DNA from: Roseiarcus sp963758335
GTDB taxonomy: Bacteria > Pseudomonadota > Alphaproteobacteria > Rhizobiales > Beijerinckiaceae
Reading direction: 5' to 3'
NCBI GenBank assembly: GCA_963758335.1
Contig: CAVWVF010000004.1
Location: 62,001 to 126,000 of the forward strand
DNA length: 64,000 nt
In this document: piece by piece, positions 9,381 through 17,910 of the stretch
Layout: every line of letters begins with the position of its first letter
How positions within the stretch are numbered: position 1 is the first letter of the stretch
Notes under the pieces: model-generated
Told to the model about the DNA's origin: nothing
The model's database searches: none
Seen by the model: only the letters and a program-made list of their open reading frames with translations
Translations under genes and position numbers: made by a program

Positions 9381-10062
9381 GGGCCCGGCCGTCGCAAGCG
9401 GAGAAAATTCGCGCCTGCCCCGACGCGCGATAGACACTGTACATGGGTTATATCTCCTCGGCTCGAAATTCGGGCGATCCGCCGTTCTGTTCTCTATTTG
9501 TACCAGAATATTTGATAACCCGCAAGAAGACGCCGCAGAAAATTTCGCCGACGCCCGCTCCTCCGTCCCAGCAAGAGCGCGATTCCTCCGGTGGGCGCCG
9601 CCGCTGCCGCAAGCAAGCGCAACGGCCTCATCATCCGGCCGCACGGCGCGCATTGCGGCAAGAAGAATCAGGGAGACGGCAATCGGGAACAGGAAGTTTT
9701 TTCGAGTGAACAGGGAATTGATTCGAGAGAACAGGCAGTCTGGCGCGACAGAACAGCGGTCGCCGCATCCTTTTGGCCTCGCGGCGCGGCCGTCCCGAGC
9801 GGCTCGAAGCGCTGATCCGCGAAGGCGAGGCGCTCGGGCTCGATGAGGCGACAGATATGGTTCGAACTTCAGAAACGCTGAACTAGTGCTGTGACTCTAA
9901 CGCTTTTCGCCTCCTTGCATGGCGCTGCGGCCCGTTTAATTCTTGTGGTGGATGCACCATACTACCGGCCAAGCCCGCAGATGATGCGCGACTGATCGCC
10001 ATCCTCTCCGCCAGCGTGAAGCCCAGCGAGAGTCCTCGCCGAGCAGAAACAGCGTCCTTATA

Positions 10063-11415
10063 TTATTCCGCCGCAGCAAGGCGCGGCGCGGAGGGCGCGA
10101 GCGTCAGGACAAACGCGGCGGCAATCACGCAGGCGACGCCCGCGACGTAGAGCGCGGGAAGGTATGTCGAGAGATCGGTGCGCGACGCGCCCGCCCCGAA
10201 CGCCGCGGTCGCCGCTCCGAGCTGGTGGGCTGCGAAGATCCAGCCGAACGTCAGGTTCGAGCGTTCGGCCCCGAACCGTTCGGCGGTCAGCCGCACGGTG
10301 GGCGGAACGGTCGCGACCCAGTCGAGTCCGTAGAAAACAGCGAAAGCGGACAGGCCCACGACCGAGAAGTCCGTGAACGGCAGGGCGATCAACGACAGTC
10401 CGCGCAGCCCATAATAGACGAACAGGAGCCAGCGATTGTCATACCGGTCGGAGAGCCAACCCGAGCCCAAAGTGCCGGCGAAGTCGAACGCGCCGATGAC
10501 GGCCAGCGCCGCAGCCGCGCTCACCGGCGCGACCCCATAGTCGCCGCACAACGCGATCCAATGGGTCTGAATGAGGCCGTTGGTCGAAAGACCGCAGACA
10601 TAGAACGTCGCGAACAAGACCCAGAACGTCCGGCTCGCTCGCGCGTCCGAAAGCGCGCGCAGTGGAGACGACAGCATGGCGCCGAAGGCGGGATTCTGCT
10701 TCGGCGGCGGCTCGATCGCGCGCCTGCCGAAAGGCGCAAGCCCGACATCGTATGGTCTGTCCCGCAGCGCCAGCACCGCGATCGCTCCCGCCACGAGCAG
10801 CATGACGGCGACGAACGCCAGGGCCGACCGCCATCCGAAATCCTGCGTCAGTTTCGCTAGAAGCGGCAGGAAGACGAGCTGGCCCGTCGCATTGCTCGCC
10901 GTCAGCATGCCCACGACGAGGCCGCGCCGTTCGGCGAACCAGCGCGTCGCGACGGTGGCGCCGAGGACCAGCGCAACCATCCCCGTGCCGAAGCCGACGA
11001 TCACGCCCCAGAGCGCGACAAGCTGCCAAACCTTCGTCATCGCCAGCGAGGCGAGGATGCCGCCGGCGATCATGAGGATCGCCGCGCTGACAACCCGGCG
11101 GAGCCCGTAGCGATTCAGGAAGGCGGCGGCGAACGGCGCGATGAGCCCGAACAGCGCCAGTCGCAGCGCGAGCGCGACAGAGATATCCGCCGCGCTCCAT
11201 CCGAATTCCTTTTCCAGCGGCTCGATGATGACGCCGGGAGCACCCATCGCTCCCGCGGTCGCGAGCATGACGAGAAACGTCGCTCCCGCCACGACCCAAC
11301 CATAGTGAACGTCGTTTGCGGCGAGCCGGACGGCGAGTCGGTTGGAAAGCGACAGCGCCGCCGGCTGCTGGCGCCCGATGGATGTCGGCGAAACACGAGG
11401 CGTCGACATTGTCAT
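10063..11415 (-). CDS. MFS transporter, oxalate/monocarboxylate-porter-like
   Basis: This 450-residue protein has twelve predicted hydrophobic segments, the size and layout of the major facilitator superfamily. The first half shows VHYGWVVAGATFLVML and the loop following helix 2 (NRYGLRRV). The middle loop carries TRWFAERRGLVVGML, typical of monocarboxylate or OFA-like members. The second half has SDRYDNRWLL, the second A-like motif. The substrate cannot be read from the sequence; an organic anion is likely from the family. The MarR gene lies 43 bases upstream on the same strand, so the two are probably co-transcribed, with the transporter as regulatory target. Confidence 0.88.
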   Translation of the reverse strand: MTMSTPRVSPTSIGRQQPAALSLSNRLAVRLAANDVHYGWVVAGATFLVMLATAGAMGAPGVIIEPLEKEFGWSAADISVALALRLALFGLIAPFAAAFLNRYGLRRVVSAAILMIAGGILASLAMTKVWQLVALWGVIVGFGTGMVALVLGATVATRWFAERRGLVVGMLTASNATGQLVFLPLLAKLTQDFGWRSALAFVAVMLLVAGAIAVLALRDRPYDVGLAPFGRRAIEPPPKQNPAFGAMLSSPLRALSDARASRTFWVLFATFYVCGLSTNGLIQTHWIALCGDYGVAPVSAAAALAVIGAFDFAGTLGSGWLSDRYDNRWLLFVYYGLRGLSLIALPFTDFSVVGLSAFAVFYGLDWVATVPPTVRLTAERFGAERSNLTFGWIFAAHQLGAATAAFGAGASRTDLSTYLPALYVAGVACVIAAAFVLTLAPSAPRLAAAE

Positions 11416-11458
11416 AGGACATCATCTTTATGGTAAACATCTGCATATGGCAAAAACA

Positions 11459-11857
11459 TCAAAGACCCTGGGCGAGCGCCCGCAGGGCGCGGGCGCCGTC
11501 GGCCCCCAGAGCGGTCTCGACCCGGCGCTGTGCTTCTTCCCATCGCGGCGCAGCGCATTGGAGCGCTTCGTCGCCGGCGGGCGCAAGCGTCACGGCCGCC
11601 TCGCGCTGATCTTCGGCCGCGGCCAGTCGGACGAGCCCAAGCCGCTCGAGCACCTTCACGTTGCGTCCGACGGTCGAGCGATCGAGATCCGCCAGACGGC
11701 CGAGTTCGGTCAGCGACGCCGTTTCCGCGCGCTCGATCCGTCGCAACGGGGCGAACTGAGAGACGTTGATGCCGACCGGCGCGAGCGCTGCGTCATAGAG
11801 CGTCGTCGTCTTGCGGGCGGCGGCGCGAAGGGATGAGCAGTAGCACACGGAGGCCAT
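11459..11857 (-). CDS. MarR-family transcriptional regulator
   Basis: A 132-residue winged-helix regulator. The N-terminal helix (CYCSSLRAAARKTTTLYDAAL) serves dimerisation, followed by the DNA-recognition helix-turn-helix (SLTELGRLADLDRSTVGRNVKVLERLGLV) and the wing (RLAAAEDQREAAVTLAPAG). It ends after a short C-terminal helix, slightly shorter than most MarR proteins but complete in domain terms. It precedes the MFS transporter in an apparent operon. A perfect palindrome three bases upstream of its start codon suggests autorepression relieved by a ligand that the transporter may move. The ligand is unknown. Confidence 0.9.
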   Translation of the reverse strand: MASVCYCSSLRAAARKTTTLYDAALAPVGINVSQFAPLRRIERAETASLTELGRLADLDRSTVGRNVKVLERLGLVRLAAAEDQREAAVTLAPAGDEALQCAAPRWEEAQRRVETALGADGARALRALAQGL

Positions 11858-11860
11858 TCG

Positions 11861-11874
11861 CGGGTATATACCCG
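11861..11874. promoter_or_regulatory. Perfect 14-bp palindrome, probable MarR operator
   Basis: cgggtatatacccg is exactly its own reverse complement and ends three bases before the marR start codon. It occupies the place of a ribosome-binding site, and its TATATA core could also be the -10 box. MarR proteins commonly bind such palindromes at their own promoter, so autoregulation is inferred. Confidence 0.65.
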
Positions 11875-12018
11875 TAACGCGGCTTCAGGACAATGGGGTC
11901 TCTTTACCGGCGTACCGCGGCTGCTTGTGGACCTTCCGTCTTCGGACATCCCGTCTTCGGCGGTCGACCGTGCGCGCGAACTGGGCGGGCCATTTGCAAG
12001 CGGTCGAGGCGCCGCTCG

Positions 12019-12360
12019 TCAGCTCGCCGCGCGTCCCACCCTGTCCAGCGTCGCAAACTCCTCGTCCGTGAGCGTGATCGCCGCCGCGCCGACGTTCTCC
12101 TCGAGATGCGCGACCTTGTCGGTGCCGGGGATCGGCAACATGACCGGGCTGCGCTTGAGCAGCCAGGCGAGCGCGATCTGGCTGGGGCTCGCCTTGTGCG
12201 CCCGGGCGATCGAATCGAGCGCCGAGCCTTCGCGCGCGAGTGCGCCGGCGTTGAGCGGGAACCACGGGATGAAGCCGATCCTGTTCTTCGCGCAATGGTC
12301 GAGCGTCGCCTCGCTCTTCCGGTCGGCGAGGTTGTATTCGTTTTGCACCGTGGCGACGGG
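12019..12360 (-). pseudogene. Aldo/keto reductase, C-terminal remnant
   Basis: This frame reads VATVQNEYNLADRKSEATLDHC…IGFIPWFPL…PSQIALAWLLKRSPVMLPIPGTDKVAHLEENVGAA, the C-terminal half of an NADPH-dependent aldo/keto reductase with its cofactor-binding IPGT. The N-terminal piece lies about 1.1 kb upstream, beyond an IS1595-family transposase. About 110 residues of the central barrel, including the catalytic Lys and His, are missing. The gene is therefore broken by insertion plus deletion, not by simple insertion. Confidence 0.85.
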
Positions 12361-13495
12361 AAAGAATTTCGCTCCTATTGTGTTTCGTGTTGATACGGTC
12401 CGAGTCCGGCAGCGGCGGCGATCCAGGGAGCCGGGCCGCCATCGGCGGGCATGGCTTCGAGGGTTCGGCGCCAACTCAGGTACGTGGGAAGGTTTTCGGT
12501 GGCGACGCCGTGGAAGCGTCGCATCCACTCTTTGAGGCGTCCGTGGTAGGCGTTGACGTTGTTTATATGGAACTGCGATTCTTCGGGCTTGGGGTTGCCG
12601 GGCGCGGGTAGGACATGGACTTTGAGCTTGGCCCGCTTGGCGAAAGCGGTGATGGCCGAGCCGCCGTCGCAGCAGAAATCGGTTGAAGGCGGAATTCGTT
12701 CGCCGAACGCTTCTTTTAGGCTGGCGGCGTCGAGGCGGGACAGGACGGCGTCGAACGTGGCGCCGCTGCGGTCGCGAGCCACGACGACGGGAATCTGCTC
12801 GGCCGAGAGGCCGCGCTTGGCGGCTTTGCCGCCGCGGCGGCGCGCGGGCCTGGCGAGGCCGCCCCGCCGACCCTTTAAGGACTCGAGTATGAATGTTTCA
12901 TCGGCCTCGACGATGCCCGAAAGGCTCTTGGGTTTGTCGAGGTTGAGAGCGGCGAGAAACCGATGCCGCCATCGGAAGGCGGTGCTCGGGTGGATCTGGC
13001 AGCGGTCGGCCGCCTTGGCGAGGCTCTCCCCTTCGATCAGGGCTCGCGCCTGATCGAACCAGCGATCCTTGTTGTGCAGGCCGGCCACCGGAGTGCCGGT
13101 GAACGGATTGAAAGTCCTGCGGCATTCCACGCAGCGATAGCGCGGCAAACCTCTCGCCTCACCCCAGGGCCGGACATCGAGCGCGCCGCAGCGCGGACAT
13201 CCCGTCCGCGAATAACGCTCCTTTGCGATTTCCCGGAAAATATCGCGCTCGCCCGATGCGGAAAGCGTCGCCGCAACCGCATCGCTGCGCTCCTCGGCCC
13301 TCTTCGCGTCCCCCGCCGCAGACCTCGGTTCGCAGATCTCGACGCCCTCCTCACAGGGATCGTCAGCTTCCGCGAGCGCGAGCTCGCGAAACACGACACG
13401 GCGCTGCGCCGCACTCAACGACGACAGCGCGGCCAGCCATCCCGCGAAATCCGACGGCTTCATCTTCGCCCCCAAAATGCCCAGAGCCTTTATCG
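12361..13495 (-). mobile_element. IS1595-family insertion element (boundaries approximate)
   Basis: The element is bounded by the two pieces of the aldo/keto reductase gene. Homology to the reductase stops at about 12360 on one side and about 13496 on the other, leaving roughly 1.13 kb that holds a single transposase. I could not define clean terminal inverted repeats or a target duplication. This fits the observation that part of the host gene has been deleted. Confidence 0.7.
12375..13463 (-). CDS. IS1595-family (ISXO2-like) transposase
   Basis: This 362-residue transposase has an N-terminal zinc ribbon (CPRCGALDVRPWGEARGLPRYRCVECRRTFN) and a helix-turn-helix (AADRCQIHPSTAFRWRHRFL). The ISXO2-like DDE core begins at GIVEADETFILES, continues with DFCCDGGSAITAFAKR, and ends with NNVNAYHGRLKEWMRRFHGVATENLPTYLSWRR, the usual family ending. 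ATG 13463 is preferred over a TTG at 13475 because GGGGGCGAAG precedes it. The open frame appears intact, so the element could still be active. It lies inside a destroyed aldo/keto reductase gene. Confidence 0.92.
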   Translation of the reverse strand: MKPSDFAGWLAALSSLSAAQRRVVFRELALAEADDPCEEGVEICEPRSAAGDAKRAEERSDAVAATLSASGERDIFREIAKERYSRTGCPRCGALDVRPWGEARGLPRYRCVECRRTFNPFTGTPVAGLHNKDRWFDQARALIEGESLAKAADRCQIHPSTAFRWRHRFLAALNLDKPKSLSGIVEADETFILESLKGRRGGLARPARRRGGKAAKRGLSAEQIPVVVARDRSGATFDAVLSRLDAASLKEAFGERIPPSTDFCCDGGSAITAFAKRAKLKVHVLPAPGNPKPEESQFHINNVNAYHGRLKEWMRRFHGVATENLPTYLSWRRTLEAMPADGGPAPWIAAAAGLGPYQHETQ

Positions 13496-13647
13496 GGGAG
13501 GCGGCGCAAGGTTCTCAGCGCCTCGGCCCGGTCTTCGGGCGGTCCCCAGATCCCGCGCCCGACGATGCGCATGGCGCCGAAGCCGAGACGGTTGACCTCG
13601 AACGCGCCGCCAATTCGGAATCGTCCCGATTGAGAAGCGTTGATCAT
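13496..13647 (-). pseudogene. Aldo/keto reductase, N-terminal remnant
   Basis: The ATG at 13647 opens MINASQSGRFRIGGAFEVNR followed by LGFGAMRIVGRGIWGPPEDRAEALRTLRRLP, the N-terminal strand and first barrel unit of an aldo/keto reductase. Homology stops at LRRLP, where the IS1595 element begins. The other piece is at 12019-12360. The start codon and native upstream DNA are still present, so a short nonsense product fused to IS sequence could be made. Confidence 0.85.
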
Positions 13648-13673
13648 GAAAATCCTCGCGACTGTTCAGCCGC

Positions 13674-14588
13674 TCATGGCCAGCGCGCCACGGGCGGCAT
13701 TGAGGAGAGAACGGATGCGACTTTGCCGCCCGTCTTCAGGCCGAAGATCGTGCCGCGGTCATAGAGCAAATTGAACTCGACGTAACGTCCGCGTCGGATC
13801 AATTGTTCCTCCCGCTCGGCGTCGCTCCAGGCTTTCGACGCGTTCCGCCGCACGATCTCCGAATAGATCGCGATAAAGCTGTCGCCGACGTCGCGCACGA
13901 AGGCGAAGTCGGCGTCGAAGGCCGAATTGCCGTCGTCGCCGGCGCTGTTGAGCCAGTCGAAAAAAATGCCGCCGATCCCGCGCGGCTCGTCGCGGTGCTT
14001 GAGGAAGAAGTACTCGTCGCACCACGCCCGGAAGCGCTCCCCGTCGGCGACTTTCGCATGGCGCTCGCAGGCGGCCTGCATCGCCGCGTGGAAGGCGACC
14101 GCGTCCGGATCGCTTTGCGTGCGCCGCGCGTTCAGCATCGGCGTCAGATCGCCGCCGCCGCCGAACCAGGTTTTCGTCGTGCGCACGAGCCTGACATTCA
14201 TATGCCCCGTCGGCACGTGCGGGCTCCAGGGATGGGCGATGACCGAGACGCCGGCCGCCCAGAAGCGCGGGTCGGCCGCGCCCGGGATTTGCCCGGCGAA
14301 CTCCTGCGGGAAGGCGCCGTAGACGGTCGAGCGATGCGCGCCCATCTTCTCGAACAGCCGTCCGCGCAGGATCGCAATGCGCCCGCCGCCGCCCGGCGCG
14401 CCGCTCGCATCCGTGCGCGTCCACGGCTCGATCGCGAAACGGCCAGGCGCGCGCGTCTCCGGAGCGCCGGCGAACGCGTCCTCGAGCGCCTCCATCGCCG
14501 CCACGATCCGCGCCTGCAGCGACTCGAACCAGCCCGCGACCAGGGCCAGGCGCGGATCGTCGCGCGTCGGGTCGTCGATCGCACTCAT
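13674..14588 (-). CDS. hemF: Oxygen-dependent coproporphyrinogen III oxidase
   Basis: HemF converts coproporphyrinogen III to protoporphyrinogen IX with O2, a late cytoplasmic step of heme synthesis. The 304 residues match the family length. Conserved stretches are GVSVIAHPWSPHVPTGHMNV, TWFGGGGDLTPML, CDEYFFLKHRDEPRGIGG and RYVEFNLLYDRGT. Its ATG overlaps the hemE stop (ATGA), so the two are translationally coupled. Use of the oxygen-dependent enzyme indicates heme synthesis under aerobic conditions. Confidence 0.96.
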   Translation of the reverse strand: MSAIDDPTRDDPRLALVAGWFESLQARIVAAMEALEDAFAGAPETRAPGRFAIEPWTRTDASGAPGGGGRIAILRGRLFEKMGAHRSTVYGAFPQEFAGQIPGAADPRFWAAGVSVIAHPWSPHVPTGHMNVRLVRTTKTWFGGGGDLTPMLNARRTQSDPDAVAFHAAMQAACERHAKVADGERFRAWCDEYFFLKHRDEPRGIGGIFFDWLNSAGDDGNSAFDADFAFVRDVGDSFIAIYSEIVRRNASKAWSDAEREEQLIRRGRYVEFNLLYDRGTIFGLKTGGKVASVLSSMPPVARWP

Positions 14589-15676
14589 CGCCCGCGCACC
14601 CGCTTAACGAGGCGCTCGACATGTTCGATCGGGGTTTCGGGCAGGACGCCGTGGCCGAGGTTGAAAATATGGGGCCGTTCCGCAAAGCCCTTCAGCACAC
14701 GGTCAACTCCCTCGTCGAGCCCGTCGCCGCCCGCGAGCAGCGCCAGCGGATCGAGATTGCCCTGCACGGCGATCTTTTCGGGCAGGGCGGCGAGGGCGGC
14801 GGCCGGCTCGACCGCGGTGTCGAGGCCGATGGCGGCGACGCCTTCCACGTCGGCGAATTTGTCCAGCTGCGTCGCCGCGCCGCGCGGAAAGGCGATGATC
14901 TGCGCATGCGGCGCCTTGGCGCGCACTGTCGCGATCAGCGAGGCGACCGGGCCGACGCACCAGCGCTCGAACTCCGCCGGCGGCAGGACGCCCGCCCAGG
15001 AATCGAAGATCTGCACCGCTTCCGCCCCGGCCGCCAGCTGACGCAGCAGATATTCGGCCGAAGCGTCGACGAGGCGGTCGATCACTGCGGAGAAGAGTTT
15101 TGGCTGCCGATAGGCGAAGAGCCGCGCCGGCGCCTGGTCCGGAGTTCCTTGGCCGGCGACCATATAGCTCGCGACTGTCCAGGGCGCGCCGCAGAAGCCG
15201 ATGAGCGCGACTTCGGCCGGAAGGAGGGTCCTCAGCCGGTCGAGCGTCTCGAACACCCGTGCGAGCTTGGTCCAGTCGGGCTCGTCGCGAAGCCGCGCCA
15301 GGCCGGCCGCGTCCCCGACCGGATTAAGGCGCGGGCCTTCGCCGGTGTCGAAGGCGACGCTCTGTCCGAGCGCGTCCGGGACGACGAGAATGTCGGAGAA
15401 AAGGATCGCCGCGTCGAAGCCGAAGCGGCGGATCGGCTGCAGCGTCGCTTCGACCGCGAGAGCGGGCGTGTAGCAGAAATCGAGGAAACTCGCGGCGCGG
15501 GCGCGGATCGCCCGATATTCGGGCAAATAGCGTCCCGCCTGGCGCATGAGCCAGATCGGCGGCCTCGGCTGGCGCTGGCCCGCGAGCGCGGCGAGGAAGG
15601 GCTTTCTCTCTTTCCTCCCCGGGCTTGACCCGAGGATTGGGGGAGAGGGTCGGGGCGAGGGGGAGGTCAAAGGCAT
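14585..15676 (-). CDS. hemE: Uroporphyrinogen decarboxylase
   Basis: HemE removes four carboxyl groups from uroporphyrinogen III to give coproporphyrinogen III, the substrate of the overlapping hemF. Signatures are PPIWLMRQAGRYLPEYRAIR, AILFSDILVVPDALG, LIGFCGAPWTVASYM and IGLDTAVEP. The catalytic core begins at KPFLAALAG, about residue 25. The first two dozen residues (Pro/Ser/Arg-rich) are translated from a REP-like repeat lying across the 5' end. The ATG at 15676 is the only plausible ATG, so the repeat seems to have supplied the present N-terminus; a later non-ATG start is possible. Confidence 0.95.
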   Translation of the reverse strand: MPLTSPSPRPSPPILGSSPGRKERKPFLAALAGQRQPRPPIWLMRQAGRYLPEYRAIRARAASFLDFCYTPALAVEATLQPIRRFGFDAAILFSDILVVPDALGQSVAFDTGEGPRLNPVGDAAGLARLRDEPDWTKLARVFETLDRLRTLLPAEVALIGFCGAPWTVASYMVAGQGTPDQAPARLFAYRQPKLFSAVIDRLVDASAEYLLRQLAAGAEAVQIFDSWAGVLPPAEFERWCVGPVASLIATVRAKAPHAQIIAFPRGAATQLDKFADVEGVAAIGLDTAVEPAAALAALPEKIAVQGNLDPLALLAGGDGLDEGVDRVLKGFAERPHIFNLGHGVLPETPIEHVERLVKRVRGR

Positions 15677-15793
15677 TGCCCCGAGCCCTCATCCGGCGCT
15701 TCGGGCCATCCCCGGGTCAACCCCGGGGGGATTGCGCCCCCTCTCATCCCCGGGCTTGACCCGGGGATTGCGGGAGAGGGCCGGGGTGAAGGG
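15613..15793. repeat. REP-like palindromic repeats at the hemE 5' end
   Basis: Two direct copies of a unit built around cccgggcttgaccc, followed by a 'gagaggg…ggggygargg' tail, lie at about 15613-15660 and 15743-15793. A related inverted unit (ccccgggtcaaccccggggg) sits between them. Similar units occur at about 29.4, 31.6 and 34.9 kb, so this is a dispersed intergenic family. Here one copy forms the hemE N-terminal codons. Confidence 0.75.
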
Positions 15794-15846
15794 AAGTCGC
15801 ATGAAAGACGCCTAGCGCGAACGCCGGCGTCGAAGCAAGCCGCGGC

Positions 15847-17145
15847 CTATTCCGCCGCGCGCTTCATCTCGGGATAGACGCAAGCCGCCGCTTCCTTCGC
15901 CGCGGGGCGGAGCGGAATGACCTTCCCCTCCTCGAAGCGGAGACTGAGCGTCTTCCACACGTCGACCAGCGCCTCGACCAGGTCGGCGACCTGCGCTTCG
16001 CTGTGCGCCGGCGTCGGGGTGATGCGCAGGCGCTCGGTCCCCTTGGCGACGGTCGGATAGTTGATCGGCTGGATGTAGATCGCGTGCCGCTCGAGCAGGA
16101 GCTTGCTCGCCGCGCGGCACCTCTCGGCGTCGCCGACGAACAGCGGTACGATATGCGACGGATTGTCCATCACCGGCAGGCCGGCCGCCCGCAGCGCATG
16201 CTTGACGAGCCGCGCCATCTTTTGATGACGCGTGCGTTCGGCGTTGGAGCGCTTCAGGTGTCTGACCGCCGCCGCCGCGCTGGCGGCGACGCTCGGCGGC
16301 AACGTCGAGGTGAAGATGAACTGCGGCGCGTAGCTGCGCACCGCGTCGACCACCGCCGCGCTCGCGACGATATAGCCCCCGAGCGAGCCAAAACCCTTGG
16401 CGAGCGTGCCCTCGATCACGTCGATGCGGTGGGCGAGCCCCTCGCGCTCGCTCACCCCTCCGCCGCGCGGCCCATAGAGGCCGACCGCATGGACCTCGTC
16501 GATATAGGTCAAGGCGTGGTATTTCTCGGCGAGCTCGACGATCTCGGCGATCGGCGCGATGTCGCCGTCCATCGAATAGAGGCTCTCGAACACGATGAGC
16601 TTGGCGCGCTCGATCGGCTCGGCGGCGAGCAGCTCCTCGAGATGGGCCACATCGTTATGGCGCCACACCTTCTTTGAGCAGCCCGAGCGCTTGACGCCCT
16701 CGATCATCGAATTGTGGTTCAGCGCGTCGGAGAGGATGAGGCAGTCCGGCAGGAGGCTGGCGATGGTCGAGATGCCGGCGAGATTGGAGATCCAGCCCGA
16801 GGTGAAGACGAGGGACGCGGCCTTGCCGTGCAGGTCGGCGAGCTCCGCCTCGAGCTCAACGATCGGATGATGGGTGCCGGAGATGTTGCGGGTGCCGCCG
16901 GCGCCGGCGCCGTGGGCGCGCGCGGCGCGTACCGAGGCCTCGATCACGTCCGGATGACCGCCCATGCCGAGATAGTCGTTCGAGCACCAGACGGTGACCT
17001 CGCGGGGCCGATCTTCCTCGCCGGCTGGGCGCCACAGCGCCATCGGGAACCGGCTGGCGTCGCGCTCGAGGTTGGCGAAGATGCGGTAGCGCTCTTCCGC
17101 CTTCAGGCGGTTGATCGCCTCCTCGAAGCGCCGCTCGTAATCCAT
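15847..17145 (-). CDS. hemA: 5-aminolevulinate synthase
   Basis: This PLP enzyme condenses glycine with succinyl-CoA to form 5-aminolevulinate, the C4 route used by Alphaproteobacteria. The 432 residues show the full alpha-oxoamine synthase pattern: WCSNDYLGMGGHPDVIEA, GAGAGGTRNISGTHHPIVEL, IDEVHAVGLYGPRGGG and the PLP lysine in GTLAKGFGSLGGY (K250). The gene is first in the order hemA-hemE-hemF on the reverse strand. A 170-base gap with REP-like repeats separates it from hemE, so co-transcription is likely but not certain. The sequence shows no heme-regulatory Cys-Pro motif at the N-terminus. Confidence 0.97.
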   Translation of the reverse strand: MDYERRFEEAINRLKAEERYRIFANLERDASRFPMALWRPAGEEDRPREVTVWCSNDYLGMGGHPDVIEASVRAARAHGAGAGGTRNISGTHHPIVELEAELADLHGKAASLVFTSGWISNLAGISTIASLLPDCLILSDALNHNSMIEGVKRSGCSKKVWRHNDVAHLEELLAAEPIERAKLIVFESLYSMDGDIAPIAEIVELAEKYHALTYIDEVHAVGLYGPRGGGVSEREGLAHRIDVIEGTLAKGFGSLGGYIVASAAVVDAVRSYAPQFIFTSTLPPSVAASAAAAVRHLKRSNAERTRHQKMARLVKHALRAAGLPVMDNPSHIVPLFVGDAERCRAASKLLLERHAIYIQPINYPTVAKGTERLRITPTPAHSEAQVADLVEALVDVWKTLSLRFEEGKVIPLRPAAKEAAACVYPEMKRAAE

Positions 17146-17335
17146 GGTCCGCCCTTGTTCGCCCGACCTTGCCGCCTTTTGCGCCTTTCCATTCGCTAAT
17201 CGGCCCTGGCCGTCTTGTCCAGAGCCGCAATTGGAGCGCAGCCGCGGCGCATTGTCTCACTCCGGCTGCCGGCCCAAACCCAATATTCCGCCTATTGGGC
17301 GAAAACGAGGTCGTTTCGCAAGGACTTGGCGCCGC

Positions 17336-17866
17336 ATGAATCCGTTCTTCACCATCGGGCATTCGACGCGCCCGATTGAGACTTTCGTCGAACTCATCCA
17401 AATGGCCGAGGTCCGCCTCGTCATCGACGTGCGAACCGTTCGCCGCTCCCGCACCAACCCGCAATACAATGGGAACGCGCTCCCGCCGGCTCTAGCCGCC
17501 TTCGACGTCGCCTATCAGCCGATCCCCGCGCTCGGCGGCCTCAGGGGCCGGCAACGCGGCGTTTCACCCGAGACGAACGCGTTCTGGGAAAACGAAAGCT
17601 TCCACAATTATGCGGACTACGCGCTAGGCGAGGCTTTTGCTTCCGGCCTCCTCGAACTCCGTCGCCTCGGGGCGGCGACGCGAACCGCGATCATGTGCGC
17701 CGAGGCGCTGTGGTGGCGATGCCACCGCCGCATCATCGCCGACTACCTCATCGCCGCCGGCGAGACCGTCTTTCACATTCTCGGTCCGAACGACATCGAG
17801 CCCGCCCGCATGACGCCCGCGGCGCGCCCGGGGCCGGGCGGAGCGCTCGTCTATCCAGCGAACTGA
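17336..17866 (+). CDS. DUF488 family protein
   Basis: A 176-residue DUF488 protein. The family begins with FTIGHSTRPIETFVELIQ and continues LVIDVRTVRRSRTNPQYN, both present. The Cys-containing segment AIMCAEALWWRCHRRIIADYL is the usual site of the conserved cysteine. Members are small Rossmann-like proteins of unknown biochemical role. The ATG at 17336 is chosen because family homology starts directly there; the open frame extends upstream only in antisense DNA of the hemA promoter region. It is divergent from hemA. Confidence 0.88.
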   Translation: MNPFFTIGHSTRPIETFVELIQMAEVRLVIDVRTVRRSRTNPQYNGNALPPALAAFDVAYQPIPALGGLRGRQRGVSPETNAFWENESFHNYADYALGEAFASGLLELRRLGAATRTAIMCAEALWWRCHRRIIADYLIAAGETVFHILGPNDIEPARMTPAARPGPGGALVYPAN

Positions 17867-17910
17867 AAGGATGGAACGGCCGCCAGAGAAGCTCCGCGGC
17901 CGTCGCTGCC

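Larger units (their letters stand above)
9153..10062. other. Repeat-rich non-coding region
   Basis: This 0.9-kb stretch lacks a convincing gene. It contains a 22-bp tandem repeat, a unit shared with the region near 19.07 kb, and a ladder of 'gaacagggaatt'-like units at about 9680-9760. Near 9787-9886 a short frame ends …LEALIREGEALGLDEATDM…LN and may be the tail of a lost gene. The mixture looks like decayed mobile or repetitive DNA rather than a regulatory region. Confidence 0.5.
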
